64,000 bases of DNA from Sphingomonas sp. (GCF_019635455.1 NZ_JAHBZJ010000002.1:124001-188000), one strand, 5' to 3'; shown: positions 44,214 through 53,377, numbered from the stretch's first letter. Made by a program: numbers and translations. Notes: a model not told the origin generated them from the sequence alone.

Positions 44214-44972
44214 TCAGTTCAGCGGCGCGACCTTGATGACCGCCATCGGCGCATCCTTGGTCAACGGGGTCGCCTTCCAGGTGACGGTGCCGCGCCCGCC
44301 CGCGCGGGTGGCGCCGGCCTCATTATTCTGGCTGACGATATCGCCGTCGGTGACGAGGGTGAACGTCCCGTCCAGCTTCGCGTTGCCGCCGCCCTTGCCC
44401 TTGGTCGGCGAATCGGTGTTCGCAAAGGCGGGCGCCTTCACCCGCACCTGATCGCTCCCCCGCATTTCAACGACGACAAAGGGAAACACCACTTCGGCGT
44501 CGAGGTTGTAGGGCCACAGGAAATTGTGCGTCAGCTTTCCGGTCAACGCATAGTCGATCAGAAAGACGCCATCGCCCTGATAGGTCACCGAACGATAGCC
44601 GGGTTCCTTTTCCAGCGCCGCGGCGATCGCCTTGAACTTCGCCTCCTTCTCACGGGCGTCCGCGTCATCTTCGGCGGGCGGCTTCCCCTCGATCTTGGGT
44701 ACATCCTGTTTCCACGCCGCGCCGCGCAGCATGCGCGTCATGCTGGTCTTGCTCTCCTTATCCTCATCCCCTCCCTTGAACGCGTCGCCCATGCCCTTCG
44801 CCATCGCACCGGCGATATCGATCGCGACCACTTCGCCCTGATAGGTGAAGGTGAAACTGCGATCGGCGAGGATGGTCAGGGTTGAGGTGAACTTGCCCGG
44901 CGCGAAGGCGCAGCCGACCAGCAGCAGCGGCGCCAGCAGTGCCAGCGCCATCCCCTTGAACCGTTCGATCAT
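44214..44972 (-). CDS. putative lipoprotein of unknown function
   Basis: A 252-residue exported protein. The signal ends in a lipobox, LLLVGC, with Cys21 as lipidation site. The next segment (GKFTSTLTILADRSFTFTYQGEV) resembles the beta-rich start of LppM-like domains. The middle is charged and helical, and the end (ATRAGGRGTVTWKATPL) is again beta-rich. I do not assign a function. It sits between rlmB and ferredoxin as a single gene. Confidence 0.78.
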   Translation of the reverse strand: MIERFKGMALALLAPLLLVGCAFAPGKFTSTLTILADRSFTFTYQGEVVAIDIAGAMAKGMGDAFKGGDEDKESKTSMTRMLRGAAWKQDVPKIEGKPPAEDDADAREKEAKFKAIAAALEKEPGYRSVTYQGDGVFLIDYALTGKLTHNFLWPYNLDAEVVFPFVVVEMRGSDQVRVKAPAFANTDSPTKGKGGGNAKLDGTFTLVTDGDIVSQNNEAGATRAGGRGTVTWKATPLTKDAPMAVIKVAPLN

Positions 44973-44999
44973 CGCAAGTCCCCCTCTTCGTCCGCGCGA

Positions 45000-45755
45000 T
45001 CAGCGTGCCGCGGCGGCGTAGAGCGCGATCGCGGCGGCGTTCGACACGTTCAGGCTCTCGACCTTAGGCGAGATCGGCAGGCGCGCAAGGTCGTCGCAAT
45101 GTGCGGCGGTGTTGTGGCGCATCCCCTCACCCTCCGCGCCCAGCACCAGCGCCGGCCGGGTGTCGCCCATCACCTGTGCCAGCGAACCGCTCGCTTCGCC
45201 GGCAAGGCCGATGCGCCAGAACCCGGCCTCACCGATCTCATCCAGCGCGCGCGCCAGATTGACGACCCGGACCCAGGGAACCACCTCCAGCGCGCCCGAA
45301 GCCGCGCGTGCCAGCGATCCCGATTCGGGCGGCGCGTGCCGATCCTGGGTGACGATGCCGAGCGCGTCGAACGCCGCGGCGGAGCGAAGGATCGCCCCGA
45401 CATTGTGCGGATCGGTGACGTGATCGAGAACCAGCAGCGGCCGGCGATCGCCCTCCCCCGCTTCCAGCAGGTCGCCCAGCCAGATCTCGTCGAGCGGATC
45501 GACCTCGATCACCAGCCCCTGATGCGGCGCATCGGGCGGAACCAGCCGGCCGAGATCGGCGGCGTCGGCATAGGTGATCGGGAGCACCGGCGGCAGGTCG
45601 AGCGCCTGAAGCGCCTCGCGCGTTCCCCATATCCTGCGCACCGTCCGCTCGGGATTGGCGAGCGCGGCGATCACGGCATGGCGACCCCAGAAACGCGGCC
45701 GGTTGCCGCCCGGTCCGGATTGCGGGCGATGCCCTCGTCTTGGCCTCTGGCTCAT
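45000..45755 (-). CDS. rlmB: 23S rRNA guanosine 2'-O-methyltransferase (RlmB/TrmH family)
   Basis: A 251-residue SPOUT-class RNA methyltransferase. The N-terminal substrate-binding domain begins after a basic tail (RPRRGHRPQSG) with FWGRHAVIAALANPERTVRR. The knotted SAM domain contains LVLDHVTDPHNVGAILRSAAAF, LVLGAEGEGMR and NVSNAAAIALY (in part). The domain order matches RlmB, which methylates G2251 in E. coli numbering; a TrmH-like specificity cannot be excluded. It is divergent from tRNA-Tyr. Confidence 0.9.
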   Translation of the reverse strand: MSQRPRRGHRPQSGPGGNRPRFWGRHAVIAALANPERTVRRIWGTREALQALDLPPVLPITYADAADLGRLVPPDAPHQGLVIEVDPLDEIWLGDLLEAGEGDRRPLLVLDHVTDPHNVGAILRSAAAFDALGIVTQDRHAPPESGSLARAASGALEVVPWVRVVNLARALDEIGEAGFWRIGLAGEASGSLAQVMGDTRPALVLGAEGEGMRHNTAAHCDDLARLPISPKVESLNVSNAAAIALYAAAAR

Positions 45756-45818
45756 GCCCCGTCGCTAGGCGGCACGCGACCGCGACGCAAGACGGCGCGC
45801 AAAGGATGCAGCCAGCCG

Positions 45819-45847
45819 TTGACAGGCGCGAGCGCCTTCGGCATTGG
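45819..45847 (+). promoter_or_regulatory. candidate promoter of tRNA-Tyr
   Basis: A consensus -35 hexamer TTGACA (45819-45824) is followed 17 bp later by CATTGG, a weak -10. The tRNA begins 26 bp further on, a plausible distance for a short leader. Confidence 0.4.
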
Positions 45848-45873
45848 CTCGCGCTCGCTTCGGCGTGCCGCAT

Positions 45874-45959
45874 GGAAGGGTGGCCGAGTGGTTAAAGGCA
45901 GCAGACTGTAAATCTGCCCGCGTGAGCGTACACTGGTTCGAATCCAGTCCCTTCCACCA
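45874..45959 (+). tRNA. tRNA-Tyr (GTA)
   Basis: An 86-nt class II tRNA. The acceptor stem GGAAGGG pairs with CCCTTCC, the anticodon loop CTGTAAA holds GTA at 45908-45910, there is a long variable arm (CCGCGTGAGCG), the T loop is TTCGAAT, and CCA is encoded at the 3' end. The GTA anticodon and long arm identify tRNA-Tyr. It stands alone, with a large hairpin 10 bp downstream. Confidence 0.97.
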
Positions 45960-45969
45960 CCTTTTGCAC

Positions 45970-46058
45970 GGCTGCGGCGCCGGCCCGCCCCCCACCCGGC
46001 CACCCAACGGCAGGATGACATGGGTGGCCCGGTGGGGGAGCGGGCCGAGGCCGCAGCC
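45970..46058. terminator. large hairpin between tRNA-Tyr and aguB
   Basis: An outer 9-bp stem (GGCTGCGGC, 45970-45978, with GCCGCAGCC, 46050-46058) encloses a second long stem, GGCCCG..CCACCCA pairing with TGGGTGG..CGGGCC, around a ~13-nt loop. The inner stem is a close relative of the hairpin at 20234-20299. Its position suits a bidirectional terminator for the tRNA and the convergent aguB gene. Confidence 0.8.
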
Positions 46059-46063
46059 TTCAA

Positions 46064-46918
46064 TCACACATCCTCGATCATCCGCCGGTACAGTTCCGGT
46101 CGGCGGTCGCGGAAGAAGCCCATGCCGGCGCGATGCCGGCGGGCGCGGTCGAGATCGAGCGTGGCGGTGAGCACGCCGGTTTCCTCCGCCCCGAATTCGG
46201 CGACGATATCGCCCCATTCGTCACAGATGAAGCTGTGGCCGTAGAAGCGCTGGCCCCCCTCGGTGCCGATGCGGTTCGAGGCGACCACCGGAACGACGTT
46301 CGACACCGCATGGCCGATCATCGCCCGCCGCCACATGCGGCTGGTGTCGAGATCGGCGTCATAGGGTTCCGATCCGATCGCGGTGGGATAGAAGAGCAGC
46401 TCCGCCCCCATCAGCATCATCGTCCGCGCGGTTTCGGGATACCATTGGTCCCAGCAGATGCCGACGCCGATCGTCGCGTCCCGCGCCGGCCCCTCCCACA
46501 CCTTGAATCCCGTATTTCCCGGCCGGAAATAATATTTCTCCTCATAGCCCGGGCCATCGGGGATGTGGCTCTTGCGATAGACGCCCGCGACCTTGCCGTC
46601 GGGGCCGATCATCGCGAGGCTGTTGTAGAAATGCGGCCCGTCCGCCTCGAAAAAACTGGTCGGGATATGAATGCGCAGCTCGGCGGCGAGCGCCTGCATC
46701 GCGGTGACCGCCGGATGGCTCGCACGCGGCCGGGCGGTCGCGAACAGCGCCTCGTCCTCGACGCGACAGAAATATTCGCCCTCGAACAGCTCGGGCGGCA
46801 GGACCACCTGCGCCCCCCGCCCCGCCGCCTCGCGGACGAGTTCGGTAACATTGGCGATATTCTGCGCGGTGTCGGTCGAGAAGGCGAGCTGAAGCGCGGC
46901 GACGGTGATGTTGCTCAT
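46064..46918 (-). CDS. aguB: N-carbamoylputrescine amidase
   Basis: A 284-residue nitrilase-superfamily enzyme converting N-carbamoylputrescine to putrescine. The catalytic triad is Glu43 (PPELFEGEYF), Lys116 (YRKSHIPDG) and Cys155 (GICWDQWYP). The PDGPGYEEKYYF and MWRRAMIGHA segments are typical of AguB. Its partner aguA lies ~860 bp away on the same strand, separated by one gene on the opposite strand and the DUF3147 gene. Confidence 0.94.
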   Translation of the reverse strand: MSNITVAALQLAFSTDTAQNIANVTELVREAAGRGAQVVLPPELFEGEYFCRVEDEALFATARPRASHPAVTAMQALAAELRIHIPTSFFEADGPHFYNSLAMIGPDGKVAGVYRKSHIPDGPGYEEKYYFRPGNTGFKVWEGPARDATIGVGICWDQWYPETARTMMLMGAELLFYPTAIGSEPYDADLDTSRMWRRAMIGHAVSNVVPVVASNRIGTEGGQRFYGHSFICDEWGDIVAEFGAEETGVLTATLDLDRARRHRAGMGFFRDRRPELYRRMIEDV

Positions 46919-46992
46919 GGCTTGTCCTTAGCCGGAAACGGTCCAGAGTTGCATCATCCCGCGGCGATTCGCGGAAAAATGGAAAGCCGGGC

Positions 46993-47409
46993 ATGAGAAA
47001 GGCCTTTGAAACGCTCGCACAGGCCGTCGCCGCATGGGCGGGGCGACCGGTGGCATTCACGATCGCGCTGACCACGATCGTCGTCTGGGGCGTGAGCGGC
47101 CCGCTCTTTGGCTGGTCGGACACGTGGCAGCTGGTGATCAACACCGGCACCACGATCATCACCTTTCTGATGGTCTTTCTGATCCAGAACGCCCAGAATC
47201 GCGACGCGAGCGCGATTCAGGCGAAGCTCGACGAATTGATCCGCGCGGTGCGCGGCGCGCGCGACGATTTCATCGGCATCGAACATATGACCCAGGACGA
47301 GCTGGAGGAAATCCGCGAGACGATCGAGGCCGAATGCAAGAGCGCGGGGGACGACGATGCGGGCCATGCCGCGGTGCTGATCCGCCTGCTCGGGCGGCGA
47401 TCGGGATGA
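46993..47409 (+). CDS. low-affinity iron permease-family membrane protein
   Basis: A 138-residue protein with two transmembrane helices (AFTIALTTIVVWGVSGPLFG and LVINTGTTIITFLMVFLI), then the conserved QNAQNRDASAIQAKLDEL and a helical cytoplasmic tail. This matches the bacterial family named after yeast Fet4 (low affinity iron permease). Actual iron transport by the bacterial members is not established. It is transcribed opposite to its neighbours. Confidence 0.85.
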   Translation: MRKAFETLAQAVAAWAGRPVAFTIALTTIVVWGVSGPLFGWSDTWQLVINTGTTIITFLMVFLIQNAQNRDASAIQAKLDELIRAVRGARDDFIGIEHMTQDELEEIRETIEAECKSAGDDDAGHAAVLIRLLGRRSG

Positions 47410-47433
47410 ACGCTACGGCCGTCGGCGCGCCGC

Positions 47434-47784
47434 CTACAGTCTGACGCCATATCGCGCGGCGACGCCGATCGTCAGAAGATACAGAAGCACGGTCGTCACG
47501 CAGCCCGCGACCATCGCCCATCCAAAGGCCACGCCCTGGCGCAGCAGCCATGGCACGAGCAGGAACATCGGGAGCGAAGGCAGCACATACCAGAAGGTCG
47601 CTTCAAGATGGCGCGCCATCCGCAGCGGATCACGCGTATCGTGCCAGAGCCATATCGCGCCGAGCAGCGAAATGAGCGGCAGCGAGGCGACCAGCGCGCC
47701 CAGCGCGGGACTGCGCCGTGCCAGCATCGCGACCGCCGCGACGATGACGCCGGACAGCAGCGCGCGAATCCAGAATTGGGTCAC
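47434..47784 (-). CDS. DUF3147-family small membrane protein
   Basis: A 116-residue protein with four predicted transmembrane helices (residues ~5-22, 28-46, 62-82, 88-110), of the DUF3147 family. Its function is unknown. The start codon is GTG and overlaps the aguA stop (GTGA), so it is coupled to agmatine deiminase; a link to polyamines is only suggested by this coupling. Confidence 0.8.
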   Translation of the reverse strand: MTQFWIRALLSGVIVAAVAMLARRSPALGALVASLPLISLLGAIWLWHDTRDPLRMARHLEATFWYVLPSLPMFLLVPWLLRQGVAFGWAMVAGCVTTVLLYLLTIGVAARYGVRL

Positions 47785-48746
47785 CGGGGAATTTGCTGGG
47801 AAATGCAGTGGAAGCTGCCGCCGCCAGTCAGGATATGGTCGGCGCGCAGGCCCACCGCCCGCCGGTCGGGAAACAGCGCGCCGATCGCTTCGACCGCCTG
47901 GTGATCGTTCGGCATGCCATAGACCGGCACAACCACCGTGGCATTGCCGATATAGAAGTTCATATAACTTGCCGGCACCACCTCGTCGGCGTGGATCACC
48001 CGGCCCGGGGAGGGGATGCGCACCACCTCCACGCCGAACGCATCGGCCCGGCGGGCCGCGTCGGCATAGACCAGCCAGTTGGGATCATTCTCTTCCGGCG
48101 TGGGGATCGCCAGCCGGTTCTCGCCGACGAACCGGGCAAGGTTGTCGACATGGCCGTCGGTGTGATCGTGAGTCAGCCCGTTGCCGAGCCAGAGCACCCG
48201 GTCGAACCCGAGATCGCGATAGAGGCGGCCTTCCGCCTCGCGCTGGGACATGCCCGGATTACGGTTGCGATTGAGCAGGCATTGTTCGGTCGTGACGACC
48301 AGGCCGGTGCCGTCCCAGTCGATCGACCCGCCCTCCAGGATCCAGTCATGCTCGACCACCTCCATCCGGCGCTTCGCGGCAAGGAGACGACCGATATCCT
48401 CGTCCCCGGCATATTCGTACTTGCCGCCCCAGCCATTGAATTCAAAGGCATGGCCGACGCCGTCGCGATCGACGATCACGCCGGTGTCGCGCAGCCAGAT
48501 GTCGCCGAACGGGGCGACGACGATCCGCGCCGCCTCTCCGGTCAACAACGCGGCGGCGCCCGCCGCCTCCTCGTCCGCGGCGACCAGCAGCACCTGCTCC
48601 CCCGCGCCGTCGGCATGGACGGCGCGCGCGAAGGCGGCGACCTCCGCTCGCGCGGCGCCCAGCGAATCCCACAATTCGGGGTGGCTGGGAAAGCCGATCC
48701 AGACCGCCTTGTGCCTGGCCCATTCGGGCCGCGGGGTCGACTTCAC
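47781..48746 (-). CDS. aguA: agmatine deiminase
   Basis: A 321-residue peptidylarginine-deiminase-like enzyme that converts agmatine to N-carbamoylputrescine. The catalytic cysteine is in GGGSFHCISQQ near the C-terminus; other active-site parts are FGDIWLRDTG, NGWGGKY, ILEGGSIDWDG and HTDGHVDNLARF. The start is a GTG overlapping the stop of the M28 peptidase gene (GTGA). Together with aguB it gives putrescine from agmatine; arginine decarboxylase is not in the window. Confidence 0.94.
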   Translation of the reverse strand: MKSTPRPEWARHKAVWIGFPSHPELWDSLGAARAEVAAFARAVHADGAGEQVLLVAADEEAAGAAALLTGEAARIVVAPFGDIWLRDTGVIVDRDGVGHAFEFNGWGGKYEYAGDEDIGRLLAAKRRMEVVEHDWILEGGSIDWDGTGLVVTTEQCLLNRNRNPGMSQREAEGRLYRDLGFDRVLWLGNGLTHDHTDGHVDNLARFVGENRLAIPTPEENDPNWLVYADAARRADAFGVEVVRIPSPGRVIHADEVVPASYMNFYIGNATVVVPVYGMPNDHQAVEAIGALFPDRRAVGLRADHILTGGGSFHCISQQIPR

Positions 48747-50419
48747 TTCGCCCCGGCCCTCGACTTGTCGCGGATGCCGCGAAACTCGTCGCCCTCGACC
48801 CAGTTGGGCCAGTCGGCGGTCATCGCGAGCATGCGGCCCACGGCATAATAGATCGCCAGGTCCTTTTCGACCCCGGCCCAGTTCCATGCCGGATCATATT
48901 CGTCCTTCGGGCCGTGATAATGGTTCTTCTCATATTCCTCGGCCGCCGCCTTGCCCGCGGCGGTGCCGCCCTGAACCAGGTCGTCGCCGGCATCGAAATA
49001 CAGCATCGGCACGCCATGCTTCGCCAGGCTGAAATGGTCGGAGCGGTAATAGAAGCCCTTTTCCGGCGTCGGCTCGTTCGACGCGACCCGGCCCTGTTTC
49101 GCCAGCGCCTTGTCCAGATAGGCGTCGATCGCCGACTTGCCCTTGCCGACCACCACGACATTCTTTGCCGGACCGGCCATGCTCATCGCGTCGATATTCA
49201 CGCCGCCGACCGTCTGCGCGAGCGGATAAACCGGGTTGTTGCCGTAATAGGCCGACCCCAGCAGCCCCGATTCCTCACCGGTGACGGCGATGAAAACGAG
49301 GCTGCGATCGGGGGCGCCGGCCGCCTTGTTCGCCTGGGCCAGCGCGATCAGTGCGGCGGTGCCGGTGGCGTTATCGACCGCGCCGTTGCAGATATCGTCG
49401 CCGTCGGCCGCCGCCTCGCACCGGCCAAGATGGTCCCAATGCGCGGTGTAGAGGACATATTCGTCCGGCCGCTTGGCCCCGGGCAGGATGCCGATGACGT
49501 TTTTCGACGCATGCTTGCGGATCGCGTTGTCAAAGCTGACCGACGCCTTCACCTGCCCCAGCGGAACCGCCTTGAACCCCTTGCTCTTCGCCGCCTGCGC
49601 CAGCGCGTCGAAATCCTGACCCGCGCTCGCGAACAGCGCCTTTGCCTTGTCGAGCTGCATCCATCCGATCGCCGCCGACTGGTCCATATGGCCGTTCGCC
49701 GCGTCCGCCACCTGCTGCTCGCCGGTCCAGCTCGACTGGACGACGTTCCAGCCATAGGCGGCCGGCTCGGTCTGGTGGACGATGATCGCGGCGGCCGCGC
49801 CCTGCCGCGCCGCCTCCTCATATTTATACGTCCAGCGGCCATAATAGGTCATCGCCCGGCCGTTGAACTCGCCCTTCAGGTCCTTGCTCTGCCAATCGGG
49901 ATCGTTGACCAGGATGACGACGGTCTTTCCCTTCACATCGACGCCGGCATAATCGTTCCAGCCCTTTTCCGGGGCGTTGATGCCATAGCCGACGAACACG
50001 ACCGGACTGTCCTTCACCGCGATCTTCGGCGTCACGCGATAGGTGCCGGCGACGAATTCGGGGCCGTATTTCAGGCTGATCGGAGTCGTGCCGCCGGTAA
50101 AGCTGAGGTTCGACACATTCTTCGCGGTGATCGCGACGAGCGGAACGTCCTGGAACCAGCTGCCCTTGTTGCCGGGTTGAAGCCCCGCCTTCTGGAACTG
50201 ATCGACCAGATAGGTGAGCGTCTTTTCCTCACCCGGGGTGCCGGGCGCGCGCCCCTCGAACGCGTCGGACGACAATGTCTGCACCGCCGATTTCATCAGA
50301 TCCATCGGCATCGCCGGAACCTCGACATCGGGAAGGGCGGCATCCTGTTTCGGCGCGGGCGCGGTGTTGCACGCGGCCAGGCCGAGCAGGGCAAGCGGCG
50401 CGAAAAGGGCGAAACGCAT
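48743..50419 (-). CDS. M28-family lipoprotein metallopeptidase
   Basis: A 558-residue secreted aminopeptidase-type enzyme. The signal ends in a lipobox (LLGLAAC, Cys17). A PA domain is inserted at about residues 120-270. The zinc motifs of the M28 domain are YTAHWDHLG, NGAVDNATGTAALI, VTGEESGLLGS, VNIDAMS and YRSDHFSLAKHG. The start MRFALFAPLAL places the lipobox correctly. It is divergent from an S9 peptidase, and aguA is coupled downstream. Confidence 0.92.
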   Translation of the reverse strand: MRFALFAPLALLGLAACNTAPAPKQDAALPDVEVPAMPMDLMKSAVQTLSSDAFEGRAPGTPGEEKTLTYLVDQFQKAGLQPGNKGSWFQDVPLVAITAKNVSNLSFTGGTTPISLKYGPEFVAGTYRVTPKIAVKDSPVVFVGYGINAPEKGWNDYAGVDVKGKTVVILVNDPDWQSKDLKGEFNGRAMTYYGRWTYKYEEAARQGAAAAIIVHQTEPAAYGWNVVQSSWTGEQQVADAANGHMDQSAAIGWMQLDKAKALFASAGQDFDALAQAAKSKGFKAVPLGQVKASVSFDNAIRKHASKNVIGILPGAKRPDEYVLYTAHWDHLGRCEAAADGDDICNGAVDNATGTAALIALAQANKAAGAPDRSLVFIAVTGEESGLLGSAYYGNNPVYPLAQTVGGVNIDAMSMAGPAKNVVVVGKGKSAIDAYLDKALAKQGRVASNEPTPEKGFYYRSDHFSLAKHGVPMLYFDAGDDLVQGGTAAGKAAAEEYEKNHYHGPKDEYDPAWNWAGVEKDLAIYYAVGRMLAMTADWPNWVEGDEFRGIRDKSRAGAK

Positions 50420-50541
50420 GGGCAAAACTCTCCCTGAATTCACTGCTGCAACTTCTGACAGCGACGCTCGCACGGGGCAAGCGGAACCCACTTGCCGATC
50501 ACCACGCACCGCCATAGCCTCCATCGAGAGGGGGAACATTC

Positions 50542-52494
50542 ATGCAGCGAATCCTGATATTTGCCGCCGCAGTTCTGGCGATACCGGCCGCGAGCGGGCA
50601 GCAGAGCACGGCGCGGTTCGACGCGGCGGCCGCGTTCGGCGCGCGCGAGTCGGTCGAACAGGCCAGCCTGTCCCCCGACGGGAGCAAGCTCGCCTATGTC
50701 GGCCCCAGCGGCGGCCAGGGCTCGGCGATTTTCGTCGTCAAGCTGGGTGACAATGCCGCGGCCAAGCCGATCCTGCGCAGCAATGGCCAGCCCGACCGGA
50801 TCGACGGGTGCCGCTGGACGAGCGACACGCGCCTGCTCTGCACGGTGTACGGCGTCAGCCGCTTCGACACCGACATCGTTTATTCCAGCCGGACGATCGC
50901 GGTGGATGCGGACGGGTCCAACCTCAAGATCCTTCAGCAGCGGCGCGGCGCCGGACGCGCGGTCGAAACCGTGCTGGGGGACGGCAGTGTGGTCGATTAC
51001 AATGCCGGCGAGCCGGGCCATGTGCTGATGATCCGCAGTCAGGTGCAGGAGGCGCAGGCCGGATCGATGCTCGCGCAGAAGGGCGGCACCACGCTCGACG
51101 ATGTCGATACGATGACGATGCGCGCGAAGATCGTCGAGCAACCCCGACGCGACGTTTCCGAATATATCACCGACGGCCGCGGCAATGTCCGTATCCAGGG
51201 GCGGACGGCATATGATGGCGACGGTTTCATGACCGGCGTGGTCCGCTATTTCTATCGCAAGAAGGACGATCGCAACTGGCTGCCGATGAGCTCCGTCGAT
51301 GACCAGGCGGCACAGTTCAACCCCTATGGCGTCGATCCCGAAAGGGACGTCGCCTATGGCTTCAAGAAGCTCGACGGGCGGATGGCGGCCTATAGCTATG
51401 CGCTCGACGGATCGGGCGCCGAGACGCTGCTCTATGCCGATCCGAATTTCGACGTCGGCGGGTTCATTTATGTCGGGCGCAGCAATCGTATCATCGGAGT
51501 GATGTCGGAGGGCGGACGGCAATATTTCGACCCTGCGCTCAAGAAGCTGATGACATCGCTCGGCCAGGCGCTGAAAGGCGGGATCATCAGCATCGTCGAC
51601 AGCAGCGAAGACCTGAAGCGGATGCTGATCTGGGCCGGAAGCGACACCGATCCCGGCCGCTATTTCCTGTTCGACCGCACCGCCGGGACACTGAACGAAC
51701 TGATGCTGACCCGGCCGCAGCTCGAAAAGGTGCCGCTCGCGCCGATGAAATCGATCAGCTATCGCGCCGGCGACGGAACGATGGTCCCCGGTTACCTGAC
51801 GCTGCCGCCCGGATCGGCGGGGAAGAACATTCCGGCGATCGTGCTGCCCCATGGCGGGCCGGAAGCACGCGACCATTGGGGATTCGACTGGCTGGTCCAG
51901 TTCTTCGCCAATCAGGGCTTTGCGGTGCTCCAGCCCAATTTCCGGGGATCGACCGGCTATGGCGATGCATGGTTCAAGCGTAACGGGTTCCAGGACTGGA
52001 AAATCGCGATCGGCGACGTCACCGACGCCGGCCGCTATCTGGTGCGGGAAGGGATCGCCGATCCGTCGAAGCTGAGCATCTTCGGCTGGTCCTATGGCGG
52101 CTATGCCGCGCTCCAGTCGGCGGTGGTCGATCCGACGCTGTTCAAGCGGGTGGTGGCGGTCGCGCCGCTGACCGACATGGAGCGGTGGAAGAAGGAGCGG
52201 ACCGGCTGGAGCGACTATCCGCTGGTCGTCAAGCGCGTGGGCAGCGGCCCGCATGTGATCGAGGGGTCGCCGGCCCAACAGGCCGCGCGCATCCAGGTGC
52301 CGGTGCTGATGTTCCATGGCGATCTCGACCGCAACGTGTCGGTCGATCAATCCAAATTCATGGACTCGCGGCTGAAGGCGGCGGGCAAGGCCAGCGAGCT
52401 GGTGATCTACCCCGGGCTCGACCACTATCTCGAGGATAGTGAGGCACGCGCGCAGATGCTGCGTCGCAGCGCCGCGTTCCTGACGGTCAAATAG
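50542..52494 (+). CDS. secreted S9-family prolyl oligopeptidase-like peptidase
   Basis: A 650-residue serine peptidase with a signal peptide (ILIFAAAVLAIPAASG), an N-terminal beta-propeller, and a C-terminal alpha/beta-hydrolase domain. The nucleophile is in FGWSYGGYAAL near residue 517, with the conserved PHGGPEARD and LQPNFRGSTGYG; Asp and His follow in HGDLDRNV and PGLDHYLE. It cleaves peptides in the periplasm. It is divergent from the M28 peptidase with ~122 bp between starts, so the two may be co-regulated. Confidence 0.92.
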   Translation: MQRILIFAAAVLAIPAASGQQSTARFDAAAAFGARESVEQASLSPDGSKLAYVGPSGGQGSAIFVVKLGDNAAAKPILRSNGQPDRIDGCRWTSDTRLLCTVYGVSRFDTDIVYSSRTIAVDADGSNLKILQQRRGAGRAVETVLGDGSVVDYNAGEPGHVLMIRSQVQEAQAGSMLAQKGGTTLDDVDTMTMRAKIVEQPRRDVSEYITDGRGNVRIQGRTAYDGDGFMTGVVRYFYRKKDDRNWLPMSSVDDQAAQFNPYGVDPERDVAYGFKKLDGRMAAYSYALDGSGAETLLYADPNFDVGGFIYVGRSNRIIGVMSEGGRQYFDPALKKLMTSLGQALKGGIISIVDSSEDLKRMLIWAGSDTDPGRYFLFDRTAGTLNELMLTRPQLEKVPLAPMKSISYRAGDGTMVPGYLTLPPGSAGKNIPAIVLPHGGPEARDHWGFDWLVQFFANQGFAVLQPNFRGSTGYGDAWFKRNGFQDWKIAIGDVTDAGRYLVREGIADPSKLSIFGWSYGGYAALQSAVVDPTLFKRVVAVAPLTDMERWKKERTGWSDYPLVVKRVGSGPHVIEGSPAQQAARIQVPVLMFHGDLDRNVSVDQSKFMDSRLKAAGKASELVIYPGLDHYLEDSEARAQMLRRSAAFLTVK

Positions 52495-52507
52495 GCCGAA
52501 ACGAAAA

Positions 52508-52531
52508 GGGGCGGCCCGCATGGACCGCCCC
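52508..52531. terminator. bidirectional terminator between S9 peptidase and rpsD
   Basis: GGGGCGG (52508-52514) pairs with CCGCCCC (52525-52531) around a 10-nt loop. On the minus strand the stem is followed directly by TTTTCGTTT, a good intrinsic terminator for rpsD; on the plus strand CTTCT follows. Confidence 0.75.
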
Positions 52532-52558
52532 CTTCTGCCTCCGGAGAGACGATCGGAC

Positions 52559-53173
52559 TTAGCGCGAGTAGAACTCGACGACCAGGTTCGGCTCCATCTT
52601 CACCGGATACGGCACCTCATCGAGGGTCGGCACGCGGGTGAAGGTGATCTTCGACGCGCCGTCGGGCGCGACATAATCGGGGATGTCGCGCTCGGCCAGG
52701 CTCTGCGCCTCGATCACCAGCGCCATTTCCTGCGCCTTGCCGCCCAGTTCGACGGTTTCGCCGGGCTTGATGCGACGCGACCCGATGTTGCACTTCTCGC
52801 CGTTCACCTTGACATGGCCGTGGTTGACCAGCTGGCGCGCAGCAAAGATCGTCGGCGCGAACTTCGCGCGATAGACGATCATGTCGAGCCGCTGTTCGAG
52901 CAGGCCGATCAGGTTCTGGCCGGTATCGCCCTTCATCCGCGACGCGTCTTCGTAGTTCTTCTTGAACTGCTTCTCGGTGATGTCGCCATAATAGCCCTTC
53001 AGCTTCTGCTTCGCGCGCAGCTGGATGCCGAAGTCGGACATCTTGCCCTTGCGGCGCTGGCCGTGCTGGCCGGGGCCATATTCACGCTTGTTGACGGGCG
53101 ACTTGGGACGACCCCAGATGTTCTCGCCCATCCGGCGGTCGAGCTTGTACTTGGCGCTGGAGCGCTTCGACAT
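52559..53173 (-). CDS. rpsD: 30S ribosomal protein S4
   Basis: Ribosomal protein S4, 204 residues, which binds the 5' domain of 16S rRNA early in assembly. The N-terminus ([20 protein letters not shown]) and the S4 RNA-binding domain ([26 protein letters not shown] region) are typical. AAGGA lies 8 bp before this ATG. The same frame stays open for another 36 codons upstream and contains a tandem repeat, but the conserved start and ribosome site favour the ATG used. It is monocistronic here, away from the other ribosomal operons. Confidence 0.96.
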   Translation of the reverse strand: MSKRSSAKYKLDRRMGENIWGRPKSPVNKREYGPGQHGQRRKGKMSDFGIQLRAKQKLKGYYGDITEKQFKKNYEDASRMKGDTGQNLIGLLEQRLDMIVYRAKFAPTIFAARQLVNHGHVKVNGEKCNIGSRRIKPGETVELGGKAQEMALVIEAQSLAERDIPDYVAPDGASKITFTRVPTLDEVPYPVKMEPNLVVEFYSR

Positions 53174-53252
53174 GTTGAATTCCTTACAATTGCCAACGAC
53201 GTTGACCCGGCGAGGCATGGTGCATCGCCTGATCGCGATTCCGGTATCGCCC

Positions 53253-53282
53253 AGGTCCGGGGACATCAGGTCCGGGGACATG
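53253..53282. repeat. tandem 15-bp repeat in the rpsD leader
   Basis: AGGTCCGGGGACATC (53253-53267) is followed directly by AGGTCCGGGGACATG (53268-53282), 14 of 15 identical. It lies 80 bp upstream of rpsD, in frame with it, and on the minus strand would read MSPDL twice if translated. Confidence 0.85.
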
Positions 53283-53377
53283 GGGCCGCCGCTTCACCGG
53301 AGGTGCGGGGCCGATTGCGAAGGCGCGCGCCTAGCGGGGCAGCGCGTCGCTGTCAATCGAGGGTGGGAAAAATGCGG

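Noticed and set aside
45880..46063. Protein-coding frame across tRNA-Tyr
   Set aside because: Open frames on both strands run through the tRNA and hairpin; their peptides are translated tRNA sequence.
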